Assembly: GCA_944324465.1 (NCBI GenBank)
Contig: CALUWI010000006.1
Coordinates: 82,669 to 146,668, forward strand
Direction: 5' to 3'
DNA from: an uncultured Mucispirillum sp.
GTDB taxonomy: Bacteria; Chrysiogenota; Deferribacteres; Deferribacterales; Mucispirillaceae
Length of the DNA stretch: 64,000 nucleotides
Shown here: positions 45,962 through 55,075 of the stretch, in pieces
How positions within the stretch are numbered: position 1 is the first letter of the stretch
Layout: each line of letters starts with the position of its first letter
Program-made: the position numbers and the translations under genes
Notes under the pieces: model-generated
What the model was told of the DNA's origin: nothing
The model's input: only the letters and a program-made list of their open reading frames with translations
Database searches by the model: none

Positions 45962-47644
45962 TTAATACCAGTCTGGGTGTTTTTTATATACACTTGCTGG
46001 GTATATATATGGTCTGCCACTTGGATAATATAATGGGTTTTGCTCTAACTCTCTTAATTTAAGCCTGTTTAAATAGCCTATGAATTCATCTGAGCCTTTT
46101 GGAAAATCCATTATCATATTTCTACGCTCATCAGTAGGACCTTTTCTATTAATATACTCTTTATTTTTCTGTAAAATATATTCTCCCCAGCCGCCACCTA
46201 AAAATGAGCCATTTTCTTGTGTATCTATTTTATGTAAAAGTTCTCTAAATGCTAAAATATCAGCTTCTGTTGATGTTTTATCTAAAGGGTGTTTAATATT
46301 TTTATTCCATTCCAATATAGTCTCAATATACATAGTATTACCATATGGAGAATGTATAACTGGTTTTGGTGGAAAAATAGTATCCAGCTCTGGTATTAAA
46401 GTGCCTTCAAATACTCCAGTTTCTTCTCCATAAAACTGGTTATATATTTTTCTTCTATAAAGTTCTTCATTATCAGGCATATATATAGCACCATTTGGGT
46501 GGCCGTCTAATATTTGGTTTTTATAAACAGATAGAAAGTTACCAGTTTCTCCAAAAGTTAAGCAGTCCATAGCATAGTTACTGCCCCACATAGCAGCAAG
46601 GCGCACTATGGCTAAATTCCTTGGGCTTGTATATTCTCTAACATCAGTATTAAAATTTATAATAAATTCATCAAAACATTTATAATCAAGGCTTGATATC
46701 ATAGCACATAATACCCACTCTAAATCTGCACTATCATCTGCTAATCGCATATAAGCATCATAAGAGCCCATATTAGCTGCTCGCATTAAGTGAGTAACAT
46801 ATTCTTTTCTAAAACGGCTGTCAAAACGGTGGCGGGAAAAGTGTTTTAAATAATGGTAATATACTTCTGCCTGTAAATATGGACCTGTTGGAAGGCCTTT
46901 TTTTTCAAGCTCAATACCAGCAAGCTCTATTTGACGCAGTGTTTCTTTCATATCTTTTAAGGCTTTTTTATAATCACCATAAGTGGTCTGTTTTAATAAT
47001 TTAGCCATATTATTAGGGTATAAATCTACTGCATAAGTATTTATATAATCAAAATATAACATACGGTATGGTGATTGTTCTAACCTATTTAAGCTTATTT
47101 TGCATATTAAATATGTAGCTACATAGTTTCCTTTAAATGCTGCTTTTTGAAGTAATGGAAAGGCTTTATCATATTCTTTATTATTAAAATATTCTAACCC
47201 ATCTTTAAATAAAGCTTTACTTTCAGCATCATGTGGCATATTTGGAAAGTTTATCATATCTTTTTCATATTTTAAATGGGGTATATATACACTTTTAAGC
47301 TCACTTTTTTCTAATATCATAGCTCGCTTTTCTTTTACATCTGATAATGAGTTAAATTTATCAAGCTCTTCCTTGTCCCACCTTATACCTATTGGTGCCT
47401 GCCGTATTCTTTCTCTGTTTTCTATTAAGTGTTTTTTTTCTATATCATAAGGCAGCACTTTATATAAATAATATGACCTTATGCTGTTTTTGGGGTATTC
47501 CTTTACAATATGCTGAAACTCTGCATCTACTTCCTTTTTTTCTGGCAGGTAAGGTTTAAGACCTTGAAGACGCCATAATTCTTGAAAGTCATCTGAAAAT
47601 AAAAAATTTTGCTCTGATACTATTCTACTCCAACAAAACTCCAT
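45962..47644 (-). CDS. Sel1/TPR-like protein of effector module (copy 1)
   Basis: Protein of 560 residues without a signal peptide. Residues about 145-200 form a Sel1/TPR-like repeat (FKDGLEYFNNKEYDKAFPLLQKAAFKGNYVATYLIC), and another repeat-like stretch lies near MRAANMGSYDAYMRLAD. A C-terminal domain of about 140 residues (PYGNTMYIETILEWNKN, LDKTSTEADILAFRELLHK, GGGWGEYILQKN) may correspond to a domain found in T6SS-linked Sel1 proteins, but I cannot confirm this. Its ribosome-binding site, GAGGG, is inside the last codons of the upstream effector tail. From about residue 100 on it is identical to copy 2. A role as an immunity or adaptor protein is inferred from position. Confidence 0.65.
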   Translation of the reverse strand: MEFCWSRIVSEQNFLFSDDFQELWRLQGLKPYLPEKKEVDAEFQHIVKEYPKNSIRSYYLYKVLPYDIEKKHLIENRERIRQAPIGIRWDKEELDKFNSLSDVKEKRAMILEKSELKSVYIPHLKYEKDMINFPNMPHDAESKALFKDGLEYFNNKEYDKAFPLLQKAAFKGNYVATYLICKISLNRLEQSPYRMLYFDYINTYAVDLYPNNMAKLLKQTTYGDYKKALKDMKETLRQIELAGIELEKKGLPTGPYLQAEVYYHYLKHFSRHRFDSRFRKEYVTHLMRAANMGSYDAYMRLADDSADLEWVLCAMISSLDYKCFDEFIINFNTDVREYTSPRNLAIVRLAAMWGSNYAMDCLTFGETGNFLSVYKNQILDGHPNGAIYMPDNEELYRRKIYNQFYGEETGVFEGTLIPELDTIFPPKPVIHSPYGNTMYIETILEWNKNIKHPLDKTSTEADILAFRELLHKIDTQENGSFLGGGWGEYILQKNKEYINRKGPTDERRNMIMDFPKGSDEFIGYLNRLKLRELEQNPLYYPSGRPYIYPASVYKKHPDWY

Positions 47645-47647
47645 ATA

Positions 47648-47965
47648 TTATCCCTCTATAATGTTTTGTGGCAATACCCACAATGTAATAATGCCTATAA
47701 ATGGCTGCTGATTAACTAATATTTTATCATTTATATTTTCATCTTTAAATTTTTTATCATCTACCTGCATATAAGCACTTCTTAAGTTTTGGCGGGCTAT
47801 TTCATGCAGGCTTTCTGTAAAAGATGAATTTCTTTTTTCCATTTTTTTATTATCACTTTGAACTGCTTTTATTTTCTTTGGCACTAAATCAAAATCTGGC
47901 TTATAGCCTTCTGCAAAACATACTGCCTGATAAAAGCTTTTTGCTACAACAGCAGCAGGGGTATC
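47648..47965 (-). pseudogene. Orphan C-terminal fragment of the large effector-like protein
   Basis: The frame encodes about 105 residues matching the end of the 1304-residue protein, from IDTPA through KSFYQAVCFAEGYKPDFDLVPKKIKAVQ (quoted in part) to the end QPFIGIITLWVLPQNIIEG. About ten substitutions separate the two. The upstream body of the gene is absent; the fragment begins right after a run of eight Gs. A GTG at 47884 could start a 78-residue product, but no ribosome-binding site is seen. It is either a remnant of the duplication or an orphan toxin tip in the style of polymorphic toxins. Confidence 0.75.
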
Positions 47966-47968
47966 TAT

Positions 47969-47976
47969 CCCCCCCC
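47969..47976. repeat. Homopolymer tract C8/G8 at duplication junction
   Basis: Eight Cs on the plus strand (eight Gs on the coding strand) sit exactly at the junction of the two units. The equivalent tract at the left edge of unit 1 has five Cs. Such tracts are prone to slippage. Confidence 0.7.
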
Positions 47977-48236
47977 TATATTTTTTTACATTCTTCTAAA
48001 TATTCTTCTATCTGTGCAAGTAAAACTGGGGAAAGTTCTATTTTGCTGGAATATGTATATTTAAATTCTTCTGTATCTTTATTATTTTTTACAGGTATAT
48101 TATCATATATTTCTTTTACATCTTTCATAGATGATATGCCTAAGCCAGCTAATGCAGGGCTTAAGGATAACAAACCTAATGTTTTTAATGCACTGCGTTT
48201 TTTTAATAAGTTATTTTGTCTTGTTAAATATTTCAT
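47976..48236 (-). CDS. 86-residue protein with signal-like N-terminus (copy 2)
   Basis: Paralogue of the gene at 45685. The first 50 residues, with the KKRSALKTLGLLSLSPALAG segment, are identical to copy 1; the variable patch reads KNNKDTEEFKYT, and the last 20 residues are again the same. The stop codon TAG lies directly against the G8 tract. The start is 17 bases after the end of the 560-residue gene. The clustering of differences in one short patch, all altering charged residues, could reflect specificity change or simply the boundary of gene conversion. Confidence 0.6.
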   Translation of the reverse strand: MKYLTRQNNLLKKRSALKTLGLLSLSPALAGLGISSMKDVKEIYDNIPVKNNKDTEEFKYTYSSKIELSPVLLAQIEEYLEECKKI

Positions 48237-48252
48237 TTTCCGTACCGCCTTA

Positions 48253-49935
48253 TTAATACCAGTCTGGGTGTTTTTTATATACACTTGCTGGGTATATATA
48301 TGGTCTGCCACTTGGATAATATAATGGGTTTTGCTCTAACTCTCTTAATTTAAGCCTGTTTAAATAGCCTATGAATTCATCTGAGCCTTTTGGAAAATCC
48401 ATTATCATATTTCTACGCTCATCAGTAGGACCTTTTCTATTAATATACTCTTTATTTTTCTGTAAAATATATTCTCCCCAGCCGCCACCTAAAAATGAGC
48501 CATTTTCTTGTGTATCTATTTTATGTAAAAGTTCTCTAAATGCTAAAATATCAGCTTCTGTTGATGTTTTATCTAAAGGGTGTTTAATATTTTTATTCCA
48601 TTCCAATATAGTCTCAATATACATAGTATTACCATATGGAGAATGTATAACTGGTTTTGGTGGAAAAATAGTATCCAGCTCTGGTATTAAAGTGCCTTCA
48701 AATACTCCAGTTTCTTCTCCATAAAACTGGTTATATATTTTTCTTCTATAAAGTTCTTCATTATCAGGCATATATATAGCACCATTTGGGTGGCCGTCTA
48801 ATATTTGGTTTTTATAAACAGATAGAAAGTTACCAGTTTCTCCAAAAGTTAAGCAGTCCATAGCATAGTTACTGCCCCACATAGCAGCAAGGCGCACTAT
48901 GGCTAAATTCCTTGGGCTTGTATATTCTCTAACATCAGTATTAAAATTTATAATAAATTCATCAAAACATTTATAATCAAGGCTTGATATCATAGCACAT
49001 AATACCCACTCTAAATCTGCACTATCATCTGCTAATCGCATATAAGCATCATAAGAGCCCATATTAGCTGCTCGCATTAAGTGAGTAACATATTCTTTTC
49101 TAAAACGGCTGTCAAAACGGTGGCGGGAAAAGTGTTTTAAATAATGGTAATATACTTCTGCCTGTAAATATGGACCTGTTGGAAGGCCTTTTTTTTCAAG
49201 CTCAATACCAGCAAGCTCTATTTGACGCAGTGTTTCTTTCATATCTTTTAAGGCTTTTTTATAATCACCATAAGTGGTCTGTTTTAATAATTTAGCCATA
49301 TTATTAGGGTATAAATCTACTGCATAAGTATTTATATAATCAAAATATAACATACGGTATGGTGATTGTTCTAACCTATTTAAGCTTATTTTGCATATTA
49401 AATATGTAGCTACATAGTTTCCTTTAAATGCTGCTTTTTGAAGTAATGGAAAGGCTTTATCATATTCTTTATTATTAAAATATTCTAACCCATCTTTAAA
49501 TAAAGCTTTACTTTCAGCATCATGTGGCATATTTGGAAAGTTTATCATATCTTTTTCATATTTTAAATGGGGTATATATACACTTTTAAGCTCACTTTTT
49601 TCTAATATCATAGCTCGCTTTTCTTTTACATCTGATAATGAGTTAAATTTATCCAGCTCTTCTTTTTCCCACCTTATACCTATTGGGGCCTGCCGTATTC
49701 TTTCTCTGTATTCTATTAAGTGTTTTTTTTCTATATCATAAGGCAGCACTTTATATAAATAATATGATCTTATGCTGTTTTTTGGGTATTCCTTTGCTAT
49801 GTGCTGAAACTCTGCATCTACTTCATTTTTTTCTGGCAGGTAAGGTTTAAGACCTTGAAGACGCCATAATTCTTGAAATGTATCAACAAATAGAAAATCT
49901 TGCTCAGCAGCTATTCTATTCCAACTAAATTTCAT
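48253..49935 (-). CDS. Sel1/TPR-like protein of effector module (copy 2)
   Basis: Paralogue of the gene at 45962, also 560 residues. Differences are confined to the first 95 residues: for example MKFSWNRIAAEQDFLFVDTF here against MEFCWSRIVSEQNFLFSDDF in copy 1. The rest, including the Sel1-like repeat and C-terminal domain, is identical. Its start is three bases after the stop of the 1304-residue gene, with GAGGG embedded in that gene's last codons, so translation is almost certainly coupled. The tight coupling to the effector-like gene fits an immunity or chaperone role, which remains an inference. Confidence 0.68.
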   Translation of the reverse strand: MKFSWNRIAAEQDFLFVDTFQELWRLQGLKPYLPEKNEVDAEFQHIAKEYPKNSIRSYYLYKVLPYDIEKKHLIEYRERIRQAPIGIRWEKEELDKFNSLSDVKEKRAMILEKSELKSVYIPHLKYEKDMINFPNMPHDAESKALFKDGLEYFNNKEYDKAFPLLQKAAFKGNYVATYLICKISLNRLEQSPYRMLYFDYINTYAVDLYPNNMAKLLKQTTYGDYKKALKDMKETLRQIELAGIELEKKGLPTGPYLQAEVYYHYLKHFSRHRFDSRFRKEYVTHLMRAANMGSYDAYMRLADDSADLEWVLCAMISSLDYKCFDEFIINFNTDVREYTSPRNLAIVRLAAMWGSNYAMDCLTFGETGNFLSVYKNQILDGHPNGAIYMPDNEELYRRKIYNQFYGEETGVFEGTLIPELDTIFPPKPVIHSPYGNTMYIETILEWNKNIKHPLDKTSTEADILAFRELLHKIDTQENGSFLGGGWGEYILQKNKEYINRKGPTDERRNMIMDFPKGSDEFIGYLNRLKLRELEQNPLYYPSGRPYIYPASVYKKHPDWY

Positions 49936-49938
49936 ATA

Positions 49939-52900
49939 TTATCCCTCTATAATATTTTGTGGTAATACCCACAATGTGATAATACCTATAAATGGTTGCT
50001 GGTTAACTGATATTTTATTGTTTAAGTTTTCATCTTTAAATTTTTTATTATCTACCTGCATATAAGCACTTCTTAAATTTTGGCGGGCTATTTCATACAG
50101 GCTTTCTGTAAAAGATGAATTTCTTTTTTCCATTTTTTTATTATCACTTTGAACTGCTTTTATTTTCTTTGGCACTAAATCAAAATCTGGCTTATAGCCT
50201 TCTGCAAAACATACTGCCTGATAAAAGCTTTTTGCAACAGTAGTGGCTGGGGTATCAATAGATTTATTATATTCCTTTTTACTACCATTGAAACCTGTTT
50301 CTCTATTATCTGATATATTTGAAAGTTTTTCATCTTTTAAGCCAAGCATATTTTTAATAGTTTCTATATTTATGTTTAAAGGTTCATCTTTTTTTTGGTT
50401 TTTATGCTCTTTTGCAATATAGTCCCATGCTTTTGATGCACCTGCACCATGAATACTGCTGCCATTATATTTATCTTTATATTCTTTTAGTAATACATTA
50501 TCTAAATCTTTAATATTCATACCTGTAAGAAAGGTTTTTATTCTTTCTTTAAAGATAAATTTTGCTGTATCTGCATCATTAATATTCGCATATAAACTAT
50601 ATGAATTAATTAATGAGTTAATATCCATATTTTTATCGCCAAATAATACAGCCTTATTATCAAATATACTAAAATTATTTATTATGTCAATAGGCATACA
50701 TACTGTATGCTGATTTATTACTGTATGCGGTGGCAAAAATTTATCATCTAAATGCATATAGTTATATAAGTTTATATATTTTTTAAGTTTTTCTTTATCT
50801 GGTATATCATATATCCATTGCAGCACCTCATCCAGCAAAGCATCAAAAAAATAATTAGCAACTTTTTTTGTCCCCTTTTTTACTACAGAAGATAAACCTT
50901 TTAATTGGATTTCTTCATTCTTTTCATCAATTGTATATGTATTTAAAAGTGTTTCTATAATGATATCATTATTTTCTACAGTAATATTTGTTTCCTGTTC
51001 TGAGATAACATCATGATGGTTAATATATTCTGGCTTAAACTTAAAGTGGTCAAGAATAAATTCGTAAAGATATATTAAAGTTGATTGAAATGTTTGAGAA
51101 TCTGCTGTATCTCTTATATTTTTATAATTAATAGTTATGATATTTAACACATATTCTTTACATTCATTATATCTATTTTCATCTATCAGATATTCATTTG
51201 GCACATTTTGAGTAAAAACTTCATAAGTCATATATTTTTTTATGATATTATATAATTCAAGAGTAAATGATGATTTTACATGGACACCTTGTTGGTTTAA
51301 AAAATTATATATTATACCATATTCAAAAGTATCTTCTAAATTATTTTCTTTAACTTTATCATAATGTAATAATTGTATTCTGCTGCTAGTTATATCAGTA
51401 TAAAACAATATACTAAATACAATATTTTTTAGCATATTTAGTGATAAATCAAATATTTTTTCACTTAGTTTAATAAAAATAGGAGCATCACAACTTAATT
51501 GATTATGATTTAACCTAATATTTGTAATAGTTTTATCTCTATATTTAAGAAAATAATATATATTTTTACATAAGTTATCAAAATATTTATCATATTCATC
51601 ATAAATATTAAAATTTATAAGAATAAAAGGGTACATAATTTTTTTGTAATTTTTAAATTCCATTCTATGCTGTTGATTTATTTCTGTAATTTTTCCAAAT
51701 TCTTTTTCACAATTACCAATTATAGTATCTAGGAACTCTTGTATCTGGTCTTTTATAAAACCTTTATAATCTTCATACATATCATATTCATCAAGCTGCT
51801 CATTTGTATAAAAATAACTAATAGGTTGAAACGCATTCATTATTAGAGTAAATAAATTATTTAAATGGATATTTAACTCATCATCTAATATAAAATATGT
51901 TTGAATATGAGCTACCATATCATTATAATATGCAAAACAATTAATTATATATTTTTTTATAAATGGGATTTTCTTGTTATATTCTAAATGATTTTGTTTG
52001 TAGAAGAAACGAAATTTCTCATCCTCTAACATTCTTTGTCTTTCCTCTATATATTTTATCTTCCAGCTTTCTACTTTATTCTTCATACTATTAAATAGTG
52101 CAACATATTCATTATATATTTTTTCTATATTTGATAAAATATTATCAATATAGTTAGTTTTTCCTGTATATTTAAAACATGAAAAAAACATTGGATAAAT
52201 TTTTGATGTTTCTTCCTGCACTTTATTTATCATTAAATCATAATCTGCATAATCATGCATGCCATAGTTTCTTTTATAATCTTCTGCACCTGCTCCAAAA
52301 CTAATATGATATATTGGATTTACTTTTAATTTATTTGTTAATTCCTGCTTTACTGAAGGACTTTTACCAGATAAAAGAGAATTTGTAAAAATAATAACAT
52401 TGCAGTAGTCTGTAATATTTTTATTCATATTACTGTCTATTTTATTACTTAAATAATAACTTAAAAGCGGGGTAGTATATAATGGTGTTTCTATATATAA
52501 TATTTTATAAAGATTATTTATACTGTCATTAAATATTTTGTCTTTTTTATCTTGATAAATCTCTATAAATCTATCATGTATTTGTTTTAAGTTTTTACCA
52601 GTATTTTCATTTTCTATATATATTTCATTAAAAACTGATGAAAAAGTGCTGTTTTTTTGAATATCTTCATTATATTTGTAGTTTATATTATATGTTGGCA
52701 TGTCATTATTTTTATATATATTTAATGGATTATATGAGCTGTATATAGATATAGAATTTTCTGTATATACATAATTGCCTCTGATTTTATATTCATATTC
52801 CATTAAAGGCTTTATACTGTTACCAAAAGACTGCAGTAATACTGTAAAATATAAATCTGATAATAAATTATTTATTTCTTCTTGTTCTTTATATGTTTCT

Positions 52901-53853
52901 TTATCACTTGTGTAAATGTCTAATATAGAAGATGTGTAAGATAATTTAGCAATGCCTAATGATATTAATAATGGACCTACACCCATTGGAGTAGTTGCAA
53001 CACCTAAACCAATTATAATTAAATCTACCATAAACATAATTGAACCAAAAATCAATTTAGCAAATAAAAATTTATCTTTTTTTTCGGTATAGCTTAATAT
53101 ATAACTTTCTATTTTTTTCATAGCTGGCTTTATATTTTCTTGGATATAACTATGAATTTCCTGCTCGCCGTATTTATTTATTTTATTAATAAGATTATTG
53201 GTTGAAAGATATTCCTTATATTGTATATAAAATTCATGTATAATTACTGATAAGTCCTTACATAAAGCATCTATATTTACTGATAGTCTGTCATTTGTTT
53301 CTTTTAATAATATATTATTTGGTGACTGCTCTTTAGCAGTTTCTAATAAATTAGCACGGAACTTATCTAATACAGAGAAAGATTTGAATATTTCTATTTC
53401 TAATTTGATAAAGTTACCATTTTTTAAATTATTATTTTTTAAAACTGATAAAATATCAATATCAGTATTTCTTATTAATAAAATATGATTTAATGGTATT
53501 TGTAAAGTAAGAAAATTGGCTGCTTGATTATATTGTACATTATTATTTTTGATGCTGCATAGAGTTTCTAAAAATAAAGAATTATTGGTTTTTATTTTTA
53601 TATTTTTATTCTTTTTTAATATGGTTTCATAAAATGACTTTTTCTCTAAAATATTAAGATTTTCTAAAATTAAATATATATTATCTTCTTTTATATGTTT
53701 TATTTCCTTGATAATATTTTCTGTTTCAGAATTAACTTTATTGCTGCATATAGTAAAGCCATTTTTAGAATAAAAATCACATTGATATGTATTTGTTTGG
53801 GGTGCTATGCATAAACATTCTTTAAAATTCTTCTTACTGTCTTTACTATCCAT
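49939..53853 (-). CDS. 1304-residue unrecognised protein, candidate T6SS effector
   Basis: Very large protein rich in Asn, Ile, Lys and Tyr; the gene is visibly more AT-rich than its neighbours. There is no signal peptide. A hydrophobic segment of about 40 residues (263-305) contains MFMVDLIIIGLGVATTPMGVG and may insert into a membrane. Later parts are mostly helical and polar. Around residue 560 lies NPIYHISFGAGAEDYKRNYG, and near the end HGAGASKAWDYIAKEH. I recognise no catalytic motif. It follows the DUF4280 PAAR-like gene by eight bases and precedes a Sel1-like gene by three, the usual order of spike-effector-partner genes. An AGGGTG site precedes the ATG. Confidence 0.6.
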   Translation of the reverse strand: MDSKDSKKNFKECLCIAPQTNTYQCDFYSKNGFTICSNKVNSETENIIKEIKHIKEDNIYLILENLNILEKKSFYETILKKNKNIKIKTNNSLFLETLCSIKNNNVQYNQAANFLTLQIPLNHILLIRNTDIDILSVLKNNNLKNGNFIKLEIEIFKSFSVLDKFRANLLETAKEQSPNNILLKETNDRLSVNIDALCKDLSVIIHEFYIQYKEYLSTNNLINKINKYGEQEIHSYIQENIKPAMKKIESYILSYTEKKDKFLFAKLIFGSIMFMVDLIIIGLGVATTPMGVGPLLISLGIAKLSYTSSILDIYTSDKETYKEQEEINNLLSDLYFTVLLQSFGNSIKPLMEYEYKIRGNYVYTENSISIYSSYNPLNIYKNNDMPTYNINYKYNEDIQKNSTFSSVFNEIYIENENTGKNLKQIHDRFIEIYQDKKDKIFNDSINNLYKILYIETPLYTTPLLSYYLSNKIDSNMNKNITDYCNVIIFTNSLLSGKSPSVKQELTNKLKVNPIYHISFGAGAEDYKRNYGMHDYADYDLMINKVQEETSKIYPMFFSCFKYTGKTNYIDNILSNIEKIYNEYVALFNSMKNKVESWKIKYIEERQRMLEDEKFRFFYKQNHLEYNKKIPFIKKYIINCFAYYNDMVAHIQTYFILDDELNIHLNNLFTLIMNAFQPISYFYTNEQLDEYDMYEDYKGFIKDQIQEFLDTIIGNCEKEFGKITEINQQHRMEFKNYKKIMYPFILINFNIYDEYDKYFDNLCKNIYYFLKYRDKTITNIRLNHNQLSCDAPIFIKLSEKIFDLSLNMLKNIVFSILFYTDITSSRIQLLHYDKVKENNLEDTFEYGIIYNFLNQQGVHVKSSFTLELYNIIKKYMTYEVFTQNVPNEYLIDENRYNECKEYVLNIITINYKNIRDTADSQTFQSTLIYLYEFILDHFKFKPEYINHHDVISEQETNITVENNDIIIETLLNTYTIDEKNEEIQLKGLSSVVKKGTKKVANYFFDALLDEVLQWIYDIPDKEKLKKYINLYNYMHLDDKFLPPHTVINQHTVCMPIDIINNFSIFDNKAVLFGDKNMDINSLINSYSLYANINDADTAKFIFKERIKTFLTGMNIKDLDNVLLKEYKDKYNGSSIHGAGASKAWDYIAKEHKNQKKDEPLNINIETIKNMLGLKDEKLSNISDNRETGFNGSKKEYNKSIDTPATTVAKSFYQAVCFAEGYKPDFDLVPKKIKAVQSDNKKMEKRNSSFTESLYEIARQNLRSAYMQVDNKKFKDENLNNKISVNQQPFIGIITLWVLPQNIIEG

Positions 53854-53861
53854 ACAACACC

Positions 53862-54755
53862 CTAACTGATAACTAGATTAATCTCTTCAAACATTCTGCT
53901 TGCTTTATATATTTTTGTGATAACAGGTAGATTTGTTTCTTCATCTTCATTTTCATACATTCGGCTGAATGTTTCACCAGTTTCTAAAAAACCAAATGAT
54001 GACTCATACTTTTTATTTTTAGGAATTAAAAATATGTATTCAAAAATGTTTGCACCAATTTCTAATGATATGGCTTTATATGAATAAATATCTTCTGTAT
54101 ATGTTTCCTTTAAATAGTCTAAAAGCTCGCTGTATATGCCTGTATCGCTTTCTTTTACCTTGCCAAGTGATATTTTATAAGGGTTATCAAAATCAGACTC
54201 TCTAAACTGATATTCTTTACTTTCTGCACCCTGATTTTCCACAGATGAATTATATATCTTAATATAATATGCTCCATTTATTATATCAGGGTATGATTTA
54301 CTTAAACAGTAACGAACATGGAAAATATACTCATACTCTTCCTTTTCACTTTCGCTGCTTTCACCATTTCCGCTGTCTGCCTGCGGGGCAGAATAAGCCA
54401 GCTTCCATTTATTAGGCTTTGGAATAATTTGTAAAGGAAACCCTTTATCTGTCATTATAAGGCTTACATAGTCCTGCATAACAGCTTTTTCACCATTTAA
54501 TGTTTTTAAACTTAATGCAGCAGGTGGAATATTTACAACCATTGTACATGGGGCAGGCACACCTAATATGCTGTTTGTACAGCCAGAAATTAAAGCATTC
54601 TGCATATCAGGCTCTAATATAATAGGCACACCATCGCTTTGAAATGGTTTGCCTTTAACTGATTTTAACTGCACTTTGCCGCCATGGGGGCACATAATAA
54701 CATCATCTTCTAATACTGGATAAAGTAAAGTCTGTAACTGAGTATTTTCTGACAT
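53862..54755 (-). CDS. DUF4280 PAAR-like protein
   Basis: Protein of 297 residues. The N-terminal 110 residues match the PAAR-like DUF4280 pattern: CPHGGKVQLKSVKGKP, then ISGCTNSILGVPAPCTMV with paired cysteines, and DYVSLIMTDKGFPL. Such domains cap the VgrG spike of type VI secretion systems or related contractile systems and carry effectors. An acidic linker (SSESEKEEYEYI) leads to a C-terminal domain of about 150 residues (IFHVRYCLSKSYPDIINGAYYIKI, KAISLEIGANIFEYIFLIP) that may be the effector adaptor. AAAGGTG lies upstream of the ATG. It heads the effector module. No VgrG, Hcp or sheath gene is in the window. Confidence 0.8.
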   Translation of the reverse strand: MSENTQLQTLLYPVLEDDVIMCPHGGKVQLKSVKGKPFQSDGVPIILEPDMQNALISGCTNSILGVPAPCTMVVNIPPAALSLKTLNGEKAVMQDYVSLIMTDKGFPLQIIPKPNKWKLAYSAPQADSGNGESSESEKEEYEYIFHVRYCLSKSYPDIINGAYYIKIYNSSVENQGAESKEYQFRESDFDNPYKISLGKVKESDTGIYSELLDYLKETYTEDIYSYKAISLEIGANIFEYIFLIPKNKKYESSFGFLETGETFSRMYENEDEETNLPVITKIYKASRMFEEINLVIS

Positions 54756-54995
54756 ATTACACCTTTTGTGTTAGTGAATAATTATATATATTAAATTTGT
54801 TAATTGTCAAGTAAAAGTATTTAAAAAAATGTTACTATTTTATATATTATATAATATTATAATAACATTTATTATAAATATATTATTCTAACATATTGAT
54901 ATACTTTGATTTATATAAAATAAAAAATAATGATATGTCTTAAATAACCAGTAACTATTGATATAGAAAATTAATAGAATTTACAATAAAAAAAA
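54756..54995. other. AT-rich spacer with the promoter region of the effector module
   Basis: About 240 bases of very AT-rich sequence upstream of the DUF4280 gene. It must hold the module promoter, but no convincing -35/-10 pair stands out. No coding frame or RNA gene is seen. Confidence 0.45.
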
Positions 54996-55020
54996 CTGCA
55001 CTTATATAAAATAAGTGCAG
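54996..55020 (-). terminator. Terminator of the sigma-E/degP operon
   Basis: Perfect ten-base stem CTGCACTTAT with ATAAGTGCAG and a five-base loop. On the minus strand it is followed by a run of eight Ts. A second small hairpin, TTACCTG with CAGGTAA (55050-55070), lies between it and the degP stop. Confidence 0.85.
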
Positions 55021-55075
55021 TAAATTAAGTTTATATTAGTTCTAATAAATTACCTGCTAAAAACAGGTAATAAAA

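Larger units (their letters stand above)
45681..47965. repeat. Tandem duplication, unit 1 (about 2.29 kb)
   Basis: Starts at CCCCCTATATTTTTTT and ends at GGGGTATC. It contains one 86-residue gene, one 560-residue gene and the 3' tail of the large effector-like gene. The offset to unit 2 is 2291 bases at both edges. The middle of the unit (roughly 45.8-47.35 kb) looks identical to unit 2 by eye, while the outer parts carry scattered substitutions. Confidence 0.9.
47972..50256. repeat. Tandem duplication, unit 2 (about 2.29 kb)
   Basis: Mirror of unit 1, from CCCCCTATATTTTTTT to GGGGTATC. Here the effector tail is continuous with the full-length 1304-residue gene, so unit 2 is likely the original arrangement and unit 1 the copy. 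Confidence 0.9.

Noticed and set aside
45945..46020. 25-codon N-terminal extension of the 86-residue protein
   Set aside because: It overlaps the end of the 560-residue gene in another frame; the ATG after that stop has a G-rich upstream site and begins a signal-like sequence.
46080..46433. Identical plus-strand frames within the two duplication units (also at 48371-48724)
   Set aside because: They are repeated only because the units are duplicated; they lie antisense to the Sel1-like genes and have no coding support.
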